NCBI GenBank assembly: GCA_020081605.1
Contig: JAHREC010000030.1
Location: forward strand, 992,001-1,056,000
Direction of reading: 5' to 3'
Source: Albifimbria verrucaria
Taxonomy: Eukaryota > Ascomycota > Sordariomycetes > Hypocreales > Stachybotryaceae
DNA length: 64,000 nt
The notes under the pieces are model-generated. The model did no database searches. It was not told the DNA's origin and was given only the letters and a program-made list of their open reading frames with translations. Every line of letters begins with the position of its first letter. The first letter of the stretch is position 1. The position numbers and the translations under genes are program-made. Shown here one piece after another: positions 1 through 13,800 of the stretch.

Positions 1-433
1 ACAGCACCATGCGTTCCGTGTCAAAAATGGTAATTCGGATTAGGAGGTGCAAGCAGTGAGTCTTTTTTATTATTTAGCATTCTATTGCTACATGATAATG
101 GAAAGTGTTAGTACGCTATCATCTCAAATAATAATGCTCATCATCATAATCATAATCGTAAAAGACATTTCGGCCACCATTCTCAATGACACCCATCAAT
201 CGTCTCTAGATGGTTGGGTAGTCTAAGCTCTGAGGTCGACATTTCTTGGTGCTCAATATTTGTGCACTGCTTGTGCTGGGATCTAGTCATCCTGCGATCT
301 CACGTTGGACATACTTTCTCTTTGGTAAGTATTGTGTGGTTTCCAATTATCCTCGAAGATTTGTGAGATCCAAAAGAGCGGATGATCCCAGTCAAGAGGG
401 ACGAAAGGCATTCCGAATTGGATGTGAGCATCG
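1..433. other. Intergenic, no gene seen
   Basis: AT-rich flank downstream of the minus-strand regulator. I see no coding frame with fungal codon structure and no RNA gene. It probably holds the 3' untranslated region of that gene. Confidence 0.5.
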
Positions 434-3161
434 TCAGGGACTAGAGTCTATTAGCAAGAGTATAAGCCAAGGCATTTCACGCAACTCACTCGTAAAGTTG
501 TTTTCCTTCAGCACCCTGCGGTAGGTGAGCTGCCGCTGGATGGTCGGATCTCTTCTGGCTTCAGCTACCAATTGATATTGCTCCGCTGTAAGGAGTGGCA
601 TTCCAGATTTGTGTCGCTCTTGAGGGCGCATTGGGTCTGGCCAGGGACGGGTGTTGTAATAATGCCAATACTGGACAAGCAGAGTACAGCTCGACTGGAG
701 CTCTTCAACAAACGCTGGAAGAGAATATCGGATCTATGACTGTTAGCTAGAGCGCAAAAGAAGAAGGATATGTAAACACACCTTGTCACCGTAGTTATTT
801 CTTGCATGGCGATATCGATCCTCGGTGATGTATGACGCCTCTCGAAGGAGGATGAACAGGCAGATGTAAACAGTCCACCAGGAATCCTCAGACTTTTGGC
901 TAATAAAGTACTCGAGATCTTTGAGCACGTCCTTGCTGTATTTCTCCAAGATCCTTGTATGCGTGATGCTGTCGAACTGGGCCACGATCATGCGCGGCAG
1001 GGAAATCCGGCCGTACAAAGGATATGACTCGTGTTTCGTATACGGTTTCATGCCGAGTGTTTCTTCGCCACAGATGTATGACATACCGGTGGTATGACCT
1101 AGGTAAATAACGATGAGCCATCGGTTTCGATGGAACCACAATACTCGTTAAGAAAGACTTACGTGATGTGAACCACAACATGAAGAGGTTAGACAAGAGC
1201 TTCTCCTTTTGTGCTCTTTGTTCGGCGATTTGTGCGCTTGGGTTCTGGATGTGCTGTGACCCTTGTTAGGCCTGTTCCCGCTAACAATGGATAACACCCG
1301 CTGAAGTTAACTTACAGGGTTCCTGAGATCTTGGTAGAACTGCCATGCAGCTGTGTAGGTGCGCTCGATGATTCCGTACATGCCTCCGTGCGGGACTCCA
1401 TCGGAGCCAGAAAGACCACTTCCAGGCGATGCACAGCTGAGGAAAGATCTAACGGCGTTGCGCTGAACATAATGCTCGAAATAGGCTGCTGTTGCGTGAA
1501 TATTTGACAGGCAGAACGTAGGTAGCTCCAGCTTCTTCTTTTGCCTTTGTCCATCCAGACCCGTGCGGTCACATCTCCCTGTATAGGAGTGAATTCGACG
1601 ACCTGGATCTTGATGGCTTCGGGGCACGCCCCTATTGTAAATTCGATTTCCCGAATGTCGTTTGGTGTTGGACGGTCGCCCACATCTTTCATAAGTGTGC
1701 CCTGCCATCGTCGCGTCAGGTTCAGTCCTCCCTCACGAACCAGGATGGCATCGGTAATCTTGCCACGCTGACAAGGGGCTCTATGAATGGTCTTCCTAGA
1801 TGTTTTGCTGTAGCCCTTGCAGGGAATGCAATCGCCATCGGGGTCCTCAGGATCTGTCTTGCACTGGTGTCTCGTAAGTAACTGACTTTTCAGATAGCAG
1901 CCTCCCTACATACTCTTTGCTTTTGTTGGCGACACCGGGTACAGGCTCTGCGCTTGCGTGTTGCTGCGGTTTCAGCCTTCTTGTCTTGGTCGATGAAAGG
2001 GCCTCGGAGATTCTGCTGTTTCTTGTTCATGGAAGGACGCTGGATGACGGTCGAAGGTCGCTTCGTATTCTTTGAAGGCTTTCTCCTGTTTGCTGCAGAA
2101 GCTTCCCCATGAATATCGAGAAGACTGCTCCATTTTGGACAGGAGACTCGGGCTTGTCGTCATCTAAAATGTAGTCTCCTTCCCCGTCAACATCAACGAC
2201 GTCTTCACTCGTTCCGATGCTACCTTCGGCACCGATGCTGTCCGTAGTTTCAACCTCCTCGACACTGGCTGGTGATTCTTCGCTTAATGTCGTTTGGTCG
2301 GCAGCGTTGAGCCATTTGGGATGGCCTTCATCTAGAATAGGGTTGACTAGTCGACCAACCTCCATGTCATCTGAGTCAACGACGTTTTGGCTTTTGACAA
2401 CGGAGAGTTGGGGTGTTTTTGATCTGCGACTGACAAAGGCTCTCTACCAGCGCTGGCTGTGACTTGGTTGTAGAACGTGAGGCTTGGTCCAGTTTGCGAG
2501 GCCGGATTGGTTCGAGTCCTTGCGATCCCAAAATGTGAAGATTGCGAAACATTGATACTTGCAGGATCTACACACTGCGTTGTAAATCCATGTGAGACCA
2601 GAGTCTGTGAATATTGCGATGCTGTTACGGAGCCATTGTGATTGTAGTAGAGAGGGGTGCTCCGAATCCTGTGCCGGCCACGTCGTGATTTGATGATACA
2701 TGGTGGGCTTCGTAGCCGACGGGCTGGGGCGTCGCTGCATTAGTCATGTAGGAATGCATTTGTCCCGATGGCCAGCTAGCATTGCCTCCGGCTTCAACTC
2801 GGGACGGAGGGTTGCACATGTAGCTAGGAGTAATGTAGGTAGCCGAGCCATCTCCATGTGGCTGTAGACTCGGGCAGTGTTGGTACCCTCCAGTCTCAGG
2901 CTGCTGATGGCTATGTTGGTGCTGTATTTGAGGCTTGTGCTCCTCCTCATCCAGCTCTTCAGCATGTCCAGGTACAGGAACTGACTGATACTCGGAGCGG
3001 TAAGCTGGGTATGGCTCGTAGCGATTCGAGCCTTGATTCCTCCCGCCGTTTACAGACCCTCCAACCTGTGGGAACCCGGACAAGCGCCTCATTTCTGGAA
3101 CATAGGCGACTGACATAGCACTGCCAGGGCTCACTCTTGAGTTGGGATACTGGAATGGCAA
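434..3161 (-). CDS. Zn(II)2Cys6 fungal transcription factor with central zinc cluster
   Basis: Predicted nuclear regulator of about 835 aa. The zinc cluster sits near residue 400 rather than at the N-terminus: basic RKRRACTRCRQQK, then HQCK, a CIPC pair and a final Cys about 15 residues on. The N-terminal 400 residues are Gln/Pro/Ser-rich. The C-terminal half (SNLFMLWFTSR, HTTGMSYICGEETLGM, QYWHYYNTRPWPDP) matches the body of a zinc-cluster family common in Fusarium and Colletotrichum. Exons on the minus strand are 3161-1921, 1870-1316, 1253-1163, 1098-782 and 733-434; the first intron appears to be GC-AG. The frame breaks at 2654-2657, 2416-2420, 2133-2136 and 1539-1542, each a run of 4-5 identical bases lacking one. 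Restoring four bases gives 836 codons including the stop. Target genes are unknown; the dioxygenase gene divergent from it is a candidate. Confidence 0.8.
1871..1920 (-). other. Putative GC-AG intron within the zinc cluster
   Basis: Splicing GC...AG here gives Cys-x2-Cys-x6-Cys (CTRCRQQKHQC), the family spacing, and makes the whole gene length divisible by three. The nearby GTATGT donor paired with the in-frame CAG acceptor would instead insert extra residues between the second and third cysteines. This is an inference from protein spacing only. Confidence 0.5.
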
Positions 3162-6100
3162 ACAGAAGTACTACTGGCTGGGCGCAAGAAACTGTCCAGA
3201 CCGGCGTCGAACGCCGGAGCAAGGGTAAGCGTTGTACCTTCAAGGGGGTCTGCAGAGCCGATGGCAGAGAAGGTGATCTCCCGGACGGCAAGATAATGTC
3301 CTTGGCTCCCTGGGGTGACTCAAGACGGATGCGATGCGCGCGTTGTAGGTGTCGTGGTAGGAGTCGAGCCGTGGTGGCTGCGAGTTGTGGGCTTCAGCTC
3401 TTGTAAAATCTGATTGAGACCGGTCAGATATATGGCCATCGCTATGTGTTCCGGACTACCCTCCCTTTGATCACTTCCCGGTTGGGGTAAGACGAGCAGA
3501 GCACAATTATGAGCTCAGAAGGCCCACGTATGCAGCCATGGCTGTCACCTATCCAGCAGACGCAGCCAGCCATGGTGCCCTCTGATGCAATGCCTCGCCT
3601 ACGTGGACTACACGGGACAATGCGATGTCTGGCAGGCAAAGCAATGCAACAAAAAGCATTAATACGAACAAGGGTTTCGGGTACCAGGGGAGACCTTGGG
3701 ACGATAAATTGAATGTCACTCACGCGAGTTGCCGACGCACCAATGATCGAGTGCTAGACTGCTGGAGCTGAGCCTGTTAACGTTGTACAAGCCTTTTCTT
3801 TTTCACCAACTATCGAGAAACCAAGGGAAGCCAATAATGAAATCGGCCTTCGGGGCTATGTTGGTATGAAGGTCAGAGACGGATAAGCCATGAGATCAGT
3901 ACACGCCAGAGCCGCACGCAGTATATGACCAATCCCTCATACATGGTGGGCCAACGCCTTCTGACGAGTATTGAGACTGGGTGTCAGCCAGGTAGCCAGT
4001 GAAATGAGGAAGAGGGTGGATGAGGTGTGGGATGGGAGAAGAAGGGGGTTACGGACGGGATGGAGTGGCACACCATCGTGAGTTGTTTTTCCTGTAGCCG
4101 CCCTCTCCAAAGATGCAGCAAACCGGTCTACTAGGATACACAGTACACAGCAGCAATTTTCTGTTGGCCGTCCAATGTAGGAAGCACACCCACGTTCTCG
4201 GTGTGAGCGCTGGAGCTACGAAAAAGAAATAGTGAGGCGCATTCGGTCTTGCGTTAGGCCGCTAGACCACCCAACCTGCAGAGACAAGAGACTGAGAACC
4301 TTGCCATTAGTCCATTGTTCAGTTCTCGCACGTTTCGGAATGCACACGGAGCTTCTGACTCGTGTTTGCTTGCTTTTATCAGACGAGATTTTTCGAGAGA
4401 AGCAAGGGGTGGAGACCAACAAGCCCGGGGTGCCCAGATCTGCATCCGGTCTGCTCTAACGATATCCCTGCAGGCGCTTGTAAGTTGCGAATGCATGCTG
4501 GACCAACATGCGTATACATCCATGGATCCAGGGAGCCGGTTATAGGATGACTGTGAGGTTGATTTTGGCTTCAAACAACTGTTGGTCTTGCAACTAACAT
4601 GAAGAGGCCCAACGGCAGTTGAAGTAAACGCGAGAGTCAACCGCGCTACGACATGGGCGTAGATGGCAGACTGACTTCCATTTGAGACAACCAAGGCGAT
4701 TTCTTCGACGTGGTGCAATGTATTGCTGAGGGCCCTTGCGGGCGAATTCCTACCAGCCCCATGAGAACAAGGGTTGAAGCCGGTCAACGGTTTTTGTGGG
4801 TAGTGGACCACGAGCCCCGGGAGCTCACCATTGCACATCTTGGAGCGACGCCTCCTATCACAGGATCAGAGCGTAGCATCCATATTCGGACATTCCTCCA
4901 GGGCTAATTCAAGAGCTTGCAGCATGCCTGGCTCTACACGGGGATGCTGTCATGGGTGGGGAGCTGGAGATCTGTGGATTGAGAGTCCCAAGAAGGTTAT
5001 CTCCACTGACGAACCCTTGTAGAAACGTTTTTGGGCTCGCTTTTTGGCCCTGGCCCTGATCTCGATATCCTGGCCAATGCATTGATGCCTTGCTTGAGCG
5101 CATCGCTTAGCGTGGTCTTGGATGGACATCCATTCTTAACCTCAATGGAAAGACATGGCCATGGTGTCCCGGCTCGTAAACCTCCCCGTTGTCGCACACA
5201 AGTAGCTGTGTTTCTATTTAATTCAAGGGAACCACAGTGCTATACTCATGGGCTTCATTGGTATTGTCTTTTGGACGGCCTTCCTAACCATCTGAAGCAC
5301 GCCGGTGTCTTAGACACGGCGGTGCCAGATTATGGCTGTTAGGATCTTCTATCCGATGAGAGAATGAAGTCATGGTTCTGTTACCGGCTTTAATCCAATC
5401 TCTATTTCCAATATCGTAACAGAAGATTTGGGGATACATATTATGGGACCCCAAATGTGGCTGATTCGCCCGCAGGTGGTTGTGTAGCCGGTCAGAGCCC
5501 GGGGTTGAACGGAGCTGCGAAGCCGGACTTGATGGCTATATCGAAAGCGCGGCATGCTCGCCACCTCACTTTCAACCGGTAAAGCGCATTGTACCGTTGC
5601 TTCTCGGTATTCACGGCCTATCAGGTTCCCCAAGTTTGTCACCGGTTTTCACAGCAGCCCAAGTCTTGATATTAGGTCGTCGGCTTGCGTCGCACCCATC
5701 CACACCTTTCAACCTACATGCTTCTATAACGCGAACATCAAATGCAACCCACCAGCACCTCGGTGTTGGCGCGGAATCCACGATGCGTCTGTAAGTGGCC
5801 TGTCCTTGCACGAAGAACCGTCGTGTGGAGCTGACCTCCATCCTACGGGGCGTCAAGTGTGCGGCTTGAGCACGATCCTTACTCGCCGAGCTTTCTGTCT
5901 CCGGTCGTTGATTCCAGTACAACTAACCGGTCTGATGTCACGATAACATGTATCTCGTCGAGCTTGCGCGAATCATGCCTGTTCCGGATGCACAAGCCGG
6001 CAGCGTCCGTTCACGTCAACGGGGAGAACCCCATGCTGGCACTTACACGAGACCCTTGACACTGCATCACTAACCACTCCGCAGCATTTGATGGCATTCG

Positions 6101-6422
6101 CCTACTCCCGCTGATGCCCGGCCACCTTGGATGCATTGTGATGGCCATGCAGCCGCAAATAGTTCGTGGGGAGGTGTGATGCTGTGTGATTCACAATGAG
6201 GCTTCTGCATTTATCAGCACTCATACTGAGGTATTGGGCTTTGCATCAGTGATCGTTCCCCAATATCGAAGAATATAAAAAGCCCAGTTATCCGGTGGGA
6301 CTACCCATCTTCTGTTCTGTCTTTGCTGAAACTGACTGATACCCACGGCTCGATTCAATATCAGATTGTTGTGACTCTTATCTTAACAAAACACCAAAGC
6401 CTACATAATAAGACATTAAGAT
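3162..6422. other. Long intergenic region between divergent genes
   Basis: About 3.3 kb separates the starts of the minus-strand regulator and the plus-strand dioxygenase. Several overlapping open frames occur (for example about 194 codons on the minus strand at 4254-4838), but their composition is random-looking and I recognise no domain. A TATA-like ATATAAAA lies near 6272, about 150 nt before the dioxygenase start. I read the region as promoters plus non-coding DNA. Confidence 0.5.
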
Positions 6423-7853
6423 ATGGCCGCTCTTGGTTTCTCAACTCTACCAACTGCTGCACATAACATGGGCTCTTTCAAGCCCATGGGCTCGATTGAC
6501 CAAGAGCTCCCTGCTGCTTTGACTGGACCTCTTGTTTGGACCGGTGTCACATTTGCTGAGGGAGAGAACTATGTGCTCCAGCTAGGTAAGAATGATGTCG
6601 AAGAAATTGGCTCTGCCCTACAGAAATTTAAAGGTATGTACTGAGCCAATCAAGAGTACCCCTTGGTCAGGAGTCTTACATGCTATGGACTAGAGCTTGA
6701 CCTGAATGAGGACCATATCTCTCCTCAAACCTTTCCTCTTCCTCAACTTGAGGCCCGTCTCAGAGATGCTTCATTGGAATTACATAAGGGCCGTGGCTTC
6801 TTTGTGGTCAAAGGCCTTGGACAAGTCCCGTATGACGTTGAAGATAGCGTCAAAGTCTTCCTAGGTATTGCCAGCTACATTGCAAACCAGAGAGGACGAC
6901 AGGACAAGCAAGGCAATGTTCTATGTATGTGTTCAATAATCCCATTTTTGATCTACTACGTTGGCTCACTCGGAAATCAATTGGCAGCTCACATCACCAG
7001 CTCTAAATCTTGGACTGTTCCCATGAGCGAGCGTCATGGTATCCATTCTGACTCAGCTTTGGTAAGTTCCCATATTTTCGAGCCTACAGCATTAGTTTCA
7101 CTTGCTTAGTTGAATTTAGCCCTTTCACAATGACATGGGCTGCGACATTCTGGCGCTGCAGGCACGCCATGTGGCCGAAAAAGGGGGTTGACCTACCTTG
7201 CCTCGGCTTGGACCGTATTCGACAAGCTCCTGCTACGAGAACCCGAGGTTATCAGGACTCTTTGGAGCCTAACTGGCCTGTACAGATGTATGGCTTTCAC
7301 GGTCAGCTCTTAATCATGGAGTGCTAACATGAAACCAATGTAGTTCTGGACGTGAAGGCTGCTACTATCTGGCACCAGCGCTCGCGATCCACGAGGGCAA
7401 CCTCATGAGTAGTATGGATCCCAATCGCTTCGGACCCCATCCTTCCTACACCGGGAGCCAGAAGCCTCCTAGTCTCACTTCAGACCAGTTATACGCTCTC
7501 GAGAGGGTTTCCGCGGTCGCTCGTGAGGTTGAGTTAGGCCTTCGTCTTGAGAAAGGTGACCTGCTTTTTTCAACAATTGGGCCTTGCTTCATCGTCGCGA
7601 CTCGTATCAGGATGGGGAAGACACATCTCGCCATTTAGTTCGACTTTGGCTTCGTAATAGCTTTATTGGTTGGCCAGTCCCTGAATCCATGCTTCCTCCT
7701 TGGGTGGCAGCATACGGGTCCGAGCAGACCGTAGCCAATGCATATTCCATGCACCCGTCCAAGGAATACAAGAAGCCCAAATACACTGCAGGCTCTGCTG
7801 CCTTCATTATAGAGGACGTGGAAGAGGCTGTTGAAGGGGTTGGGCAAGTCTGA
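6423..7853 (+). CDS. TauD/TfdA-family Fe(II)/2-oxoglutarate dioxygenase
   Basis: Non-heme iron dioxygenase of about 398 aa, expected to hydroxylate or desulfonate a small substrate using 2-oxoglutarate and O2. The iron-binding HxD is in PFHNDMGCDILALQ and the distal His in NNWALLHRRDS, followed by the Arg-rich RHLVRLWLRN typical of the family. Exons are 6423-6633, 6694-6924, 6988-7061, 7120-7287 and 7344-7853, all with GT-AG introns. The frame breaks at a G5 run (7183-7187), a T6 run (7565-7570) and around the 7344 acceptor; three restored bases give 399 codons including the stop. The start is the first ATG after a pyrimidine/A-rich leader. Substrate unknown; plant or fungal secondary metabolites and taurine-like sulfonates are both possible. 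Confidence 0.8.
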
Positions 7854-10800
7854 GTTTCAAATTACATTCCCTGATGAGTCAGTCGAAGGGGCACCCGCAG
7901 ATTTAATGGCCGCGAGGGTGTCGGCCCTGATGTATAGCAGTAACTCTGAATTATAAGTAATTTGAACGTTTGTTAGTGAATCTATGTTTGATTACTGTCG
8001 AAATGATCTATCAGATCTCACTTTCATTCCAAGCGGAGTGACGCATTTCCATGCTTTAATGGGAGGAGCTGCATAATCCCCAGCACTAACCAAGAGCCTC
8101 CCGTGTCTCAAGGGACGGCAGACCGGTTACGCAGTGAGTACTGTCTCGGCTGTGTGGATTTTACGCGTGCAAAGTCGTTTTGCAGTGCTCATGGCCCCAC
8201 TGCCTCCCAAAGCAGGACGACGCTGGCATCCAGGCTTGCGATGAGGAGGTTCCGGCCCGCCATTGCCGGCATAAGCCTGCATTGCTGTACGTCCCTCAAA
8301 TCACTAAGGGCTCTACTTCAAGTCACAAGGCTTGCCAGCTGGGTTCGTTTAAAAATTACCTGTGGGGTTGTGTTGTACGCCAACTGCGCAATAGTCAAGT
8401 CGTAGCTTGACTGGCCGCAGATCCGGGTTATCAGGCCCATATTGGCCACCAATGAAACAAATAATGCAGCTTTAAATGGATTGAGAGCGTATGGTAACTT
8501 AGTGAACTGATGTAGGGTTTCATGTTACCGATGACCTCACTTCATTAGCCAGCGTCCTGTCCACACATATCCCGCGGAAGGGCGGAACAAACCAGGATAG
8601 GCTGTATGGAGCCTTTCGGTGAGGGAACTTTTTGATTCCTGGTCACGAATGGCCAAGAACTTTGCAGCAGCGGTGCCCCTGTTCCCAAAGCCACTCTTCT
8701 CCAGACATTGATATCATCAGCCCGCCCATAAACCAGAAGGAGACCATCATATGCAGATGATCCTCCAATGGACCGGGTGACCGCCGCGGAAGCAGGCATC
8801 TGTGCAGCAGCCGCGATATTTCAGCTCCTCATACTTCTGCCACTGCGACCTCGGTGTGATTAGGCTCGCATGTAGTTGCTGTATCTGTCACTGTGCCTCG
8901 AATACATGCTTCCCAACATATCACGAGTAGGGATGTTACTCGGCCCAAGATCAGTACGTGGCCATTTCTTGGCCAGTCGAGCGCTGGGAGAAGGATCTTA
9001 ATTGAGCAACGATGCTGGTACAACTACCAGATGATACCACGAGCATCAGCCTAAGATTCGAAATAGCGCTAGAGAATCCTGAGCAAGGTCAACCTAACCA
9101 TTGAGTAATGCTGGCTAATCTGCATCGAGATTGTGGGTGTGTGGGGTCGACCAAGACACGATGCAATGCCCCGAATGTCTCGATGGTGGTAGTATGTAAA
9201 GGGTAAGAAATATGATCCTTCAAGGGGTTGGGGTGGCTGAACAGATCTTGTCTTCGTGACATATTCGTATCTTCACCAACAAGATATCAGAGCAAACATG
9301 TCTCTCAAAGATGCTTGCAAGAAAACCATTCAACTAATGATCAAACTACCTAGCTAAGCCTCGAGTTCAGCCATCTTGAATATTACATGAGGTGGGGTGG
9401 AGTTGTTGATACATGGGTTCTTCTCCATGAAGCCTGTTCTCCCCTCATTCTGCCTTTGGTCCCTCTCATAGGGAGGCATTCTGCAACACCGGATTGACTA
9501 TATTACCATTTTTATGATCTCGGAATCCCTTTGCACCCCCACTCGGTAAGGAATGGACAAGAAGCCTCTCTTGGCATTGTGACCGTAAGTTATTTTGATG
9601 GCGCATGTCCCACGATCTTAGTGCTTAGGCTCCAGTCGTAACCGGTCAAGCATCAAAATGATGGGCTCCAGTGTTCCACAACCACCTGGCAGGCAAGAAT
9701 ACATATATGAAGTACCCTTGACCTTGTAAAGGTATGAGACTTTGACTAGACTCATGCCGGGGAACTACTTTACAGCATCCGGATGCAGCCCAAGAAGATC
9801 AAGAACCAACAAACCGAACTCCTCTGCAGCCTAATTTAGCTTTGTAGACGTGTCCAGATCAGATTCGACCCCAGGGTGACTCTGGCATTCAATATCGACG
9901 CAAGCAGTCGGTTGTTGGCGGCTGATGATCGTGCAATCGAGATGGCCTTTCATGTTACATGAACACTGGAGCTACTAGGTGTGATATTCCGACCCACATG
10001 CGGCAGTATCATTCGGCGAGTCATGGTCATTCTCCTGTTCTGAGACCTGCTGTTCACCTCGGAAGATTTCTAACGGTTTTGATAATGGTGGAATAGACGG
10101 ATGCCTCGTGCTGGAACATGCCATCGTCGATCAATGAATGAAGAAGCGTGATTCCAGATGTCGATGGCCAAAGCAGAGTGGAATATTTCTCACTGGGTGC
10201 TTCTGTCCGAACACGAAATGATTTCCTGGCTTAGGTAGGTCTCCACCTGACTTTCTCCAACCTCGAGTCGCAACCGCCATACCTAAAGCTACCATCTACT
10301 TAACGTCAAGAACACGTCAGTTTTGTTCTCATTGAATTTAAGCTTTCTCTCTTTCTGGATGCTAGAATATCCTCTATGAAGCTCTACACAGGACGGGGTA
10401 CAAACCCGCAAGAACGCATATATCGAGGCAGCTTCAGGAGTTGTCGTCAGAAATCCTCTCCTCTAAAGGATCGTCTAGGCCGCTCCCACTACTCTGTAGC
10501 CGCCGAGATCTGATGTCAGGATACAAAATGAAGACTGATATTTGTAATAGGTCTCCAGCCCAGCCTAGTTGGTGTATTGCTCGTAGAGCAACTCCACAAG
10601 GCAAGTTACTCGACGCCCTAGGATACCATCAGGCATCGACCGGAACGGAATGGAGGAAACATATATACCTCTCATTCTGTGTACTGTACATACGATAGAG
10701 CCCCGGAATATATCTTACTATCATGCTACTGGATACGACCGATTCTTTCTGCATTATTGGATATGACTTCCCGAACAAACAAACTCGATCATCCTAGGCT

Positions 10801-13800
10801 TTCCTCTTGACAGTTTATGTCTGTGAATCGAGACGAATTATGCTATCCGAATCGTACGAGAATATAAAATAAGAGCCCAGAACAAGATATTTTCTTGGAG
10901 TTGTCAATAAGAGGTTGAATAGGGGACAAGTCTGTTGGGCGACTTACACTTTTGCGAGTTGACAACGGATGCCAAACACCAATTTTTGAGTCAATAGGAT
11001 TTTAAATCCCTTCTAACCTTCCTTATCTACTCCATCTATGTTTCAGAGAGACTAACACGTAATTATAGTGTTAGAGTTCCAATACTTGCGGTGCGATGGG
11101 TATGCAATGCATAAGAGAAACAGTTGTTGCAACCTTGACCTTGCCTTAGCTACTATCTTGGATATTACTACCAACTGATCTAACGTGTCATCATTGGCAT
11201 ACACATCAAACTTAAATCGATTACTGAGTTGCAAAATGCTGCTTGGTCAGACTAACACCAGTTACGTGTCGATCCTAGATTCGAGCTCGAATAATGAAAC
11301 AATCTATATACTGTTGCATATAGATTACGATGTTATAAAACATACAAGACTTACTTTGCAACTGATCACATGCGGATAATTGATATTCATAATCTTGTCC
11401 CGGCTTAATCTTTGTCGTCTAGCATTCGAATACCAAGCATGATTCGCAGGAATGGTTGATCAACCATGGTTCTCAACCTGCGAGACCTCATGGTGAACCT
11501 CGAAACGAAACATTATACCATCCAAATACCCATCTCCTTGTGCTTTGATACTTGCTAATAGGTAAATACGTGCTGCCGTGTGCTCAATCTGGTACCATCT
11601 AGCATTCAACAGCATAGGCGATGGAACTATCTAAACAAACCCCGTCGACGCGCAAATCGAACCTACACCGAGACAAATCAACTACATTAAACCATGAGTA
11701 CTTCATAGCAAGTTCCTCATGAGTTTCTATCAAATTTTGTGGTGATACGGTCGAATATATGATATCATTCGGGCTTGGAGTCGTCTTAGCCACCCTAGAC
11801 CCTGGCTTTCCATTTCAACACATCGATCACGCGAAATATTGGAGAATTGCAACAACTTAATAGTTATTCAATACATGAAATAGATTTACACGCATACATT
11901 AGGGCTGAGTCGTTGTTTCTTTTTCTTCTATTGTAGTGTAAGACGCCCGTTGACTGTCGTCCAGCTACTCTTGGCCTATGTATATCTGCCACAGGCTCAG
12001 CTTCAGTTGTGCCATACCTATCCCTGAAGCTCCTATGCTAATTAAAGAGAGATGTTACTACACAAATTGTATTTCCAGTAAATACCATTCCTGCCTGCCA
12101 CTCCTAGTACTGATACAGAATGATTCCAGGAGTGTGTGGAAGATACATAGCTATTGTCTACCCCCGACTATCAACAGTAGACGGCTCATTCCAATGTTGG
12201 AGTAGCGATATACTGCCACAGCTCTAACTAAGATTGCTCTTATGCACCGGATCTTGCAATTAGTTTAGACCCCTATTGAACTTGGGTCTCGAGATGGTTT
12301 CCGAGACAGAAGGGAAGGATTCCACAACTGTATAGATAAAGTAACAGAACAGTTTGAACTTACAGTAATTCAACAGTTTACTAGTAAAAGTAGTGAGTTC
12401 ATGAAGCTTTTGTATCATCATTGTGTTCCTGAAATTATCTGATCGAACCTAATCTCAAGTTCCGGAAAATAGGAACAACCTTAGCTGTAGCTGTGGCAAC
12501 ATACGACGATTTTCAACATGAGTGTCGCTATTCAGAAGTATATTCTTTCTACCATTTGACTGAGAACATCAACATACAAGTTAACTGCTATTGCCTAGGG
12601 TTGGTGGAGCGGGTTGTGCTCTCGAACACAGTAACTAAACGATGGAGTTGCACACAGTCAACGTTGCGCAGCAAAGTGAATCGTCACTCCATGCCATGAT
12701 TTTATAAGGAATCAACCTATCTGTAACACTGCATCCCCTAAAAAGCATCTCGAGGGTCAAAGCTGTTTATGTATTGGACTTCATAATTCCATACTTACGG
12801 TGTGTGTTTTTGCTAAACTCAACAAGCGTTCAGACTACCGAATAACCTTCAGCAACCTCCACAATCACCTCCACCTACTTATTCAACGGGTCCTCCGTGG
12901 GCTTTTTCAGAAGCACTAAAGAGAAACCCAGCCAAGAATTTGGCTCGCCACGTTCTTGTAGTGGAAGATGCTTTCTCGTAGGCACGGACTCATCTTACCA
13001 CATCTCTGGAACACTTATGGTTTACCGGACCCATTTCTCTAATCCTTAGGGCTCATTCACCACACTTGACATAATTAATCAATGACGGCATGAAGACAAG
13101 TGAAATGGCCACTGTTCGTCCTGTAATGGTGTTGCGCCAAGCCGCCCATGCGCCACAGTCGCGCGACAGTGGCAGTGTCAACTGCGCTGGCTAACGGGGC
13201 CTAAGGATTCTGGAAAAGTGGAAATAAGACCCGGTACTACGACGGCAGTGTAGCCTGAAGGCTCGCCCCAAGGCTAGGCCTCTACAACACAGCTATTTGT
13301 GAGCGGGAAGTGGGCGTCGTAATGTGGCGTGCGGCTACGGAAACGACGGTGTGGTTTCTAAGCGGGCTAGAAGAGGCTAGTTACCAACCGGCCTCCGGAC
13401 GGTTTTGTAAACAGACCGATGGAGAGAGCAATGAATGAATTGTTGGAAAGAGATTTTGGTTGATTGGGTGAATGGCAGTTGAGTCTGGGATCTGCGGAGG
13501 AGGGTCCAGGAGCAATATCAACTCATTAGTTGAGGATTAATTTGCTGCGACTTACTAGATTCGATGTTTCATATGTAGCGTGTGCAGCAAAGGTAGAAAA
13601 GGCATTCGATTATAACAAAGACTGACTGGCCATCACATAAATCCCCATGATGCGTCACTCACTCTCTCAGTTCTAGACTCACGATGCTAGCAAAGGACCA
13701 CCGCTTGGCCTTTGAATCAAGATTCCATGATGGCGCTGTGAACTATTGGAGGTTCTCATATTGGCACATTTTAAGGGTACGTTGGTATGTTGTCGCTATT

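Noticed and set aside
2500..2520. GGTTCGAGTCC, a perfect tRNA B box
   Set aside because: It falls inside the coding sequence of the first regulator and no cloverleaf or A box can be formed around it.
434..3161. Calling the first regulator a pseudogene because of four frameshifts
   Set aside because: All four are single-base losses in homopolymers, the same pattern seen in RPL16, and the repaired frame is complete with intact zinc ligands.
4254..4838. 194-codon minus-strand open frame
   Set aside because: Overlaps several equally long frames on the other strand, has no recognisable domain and no promoter-like leader.
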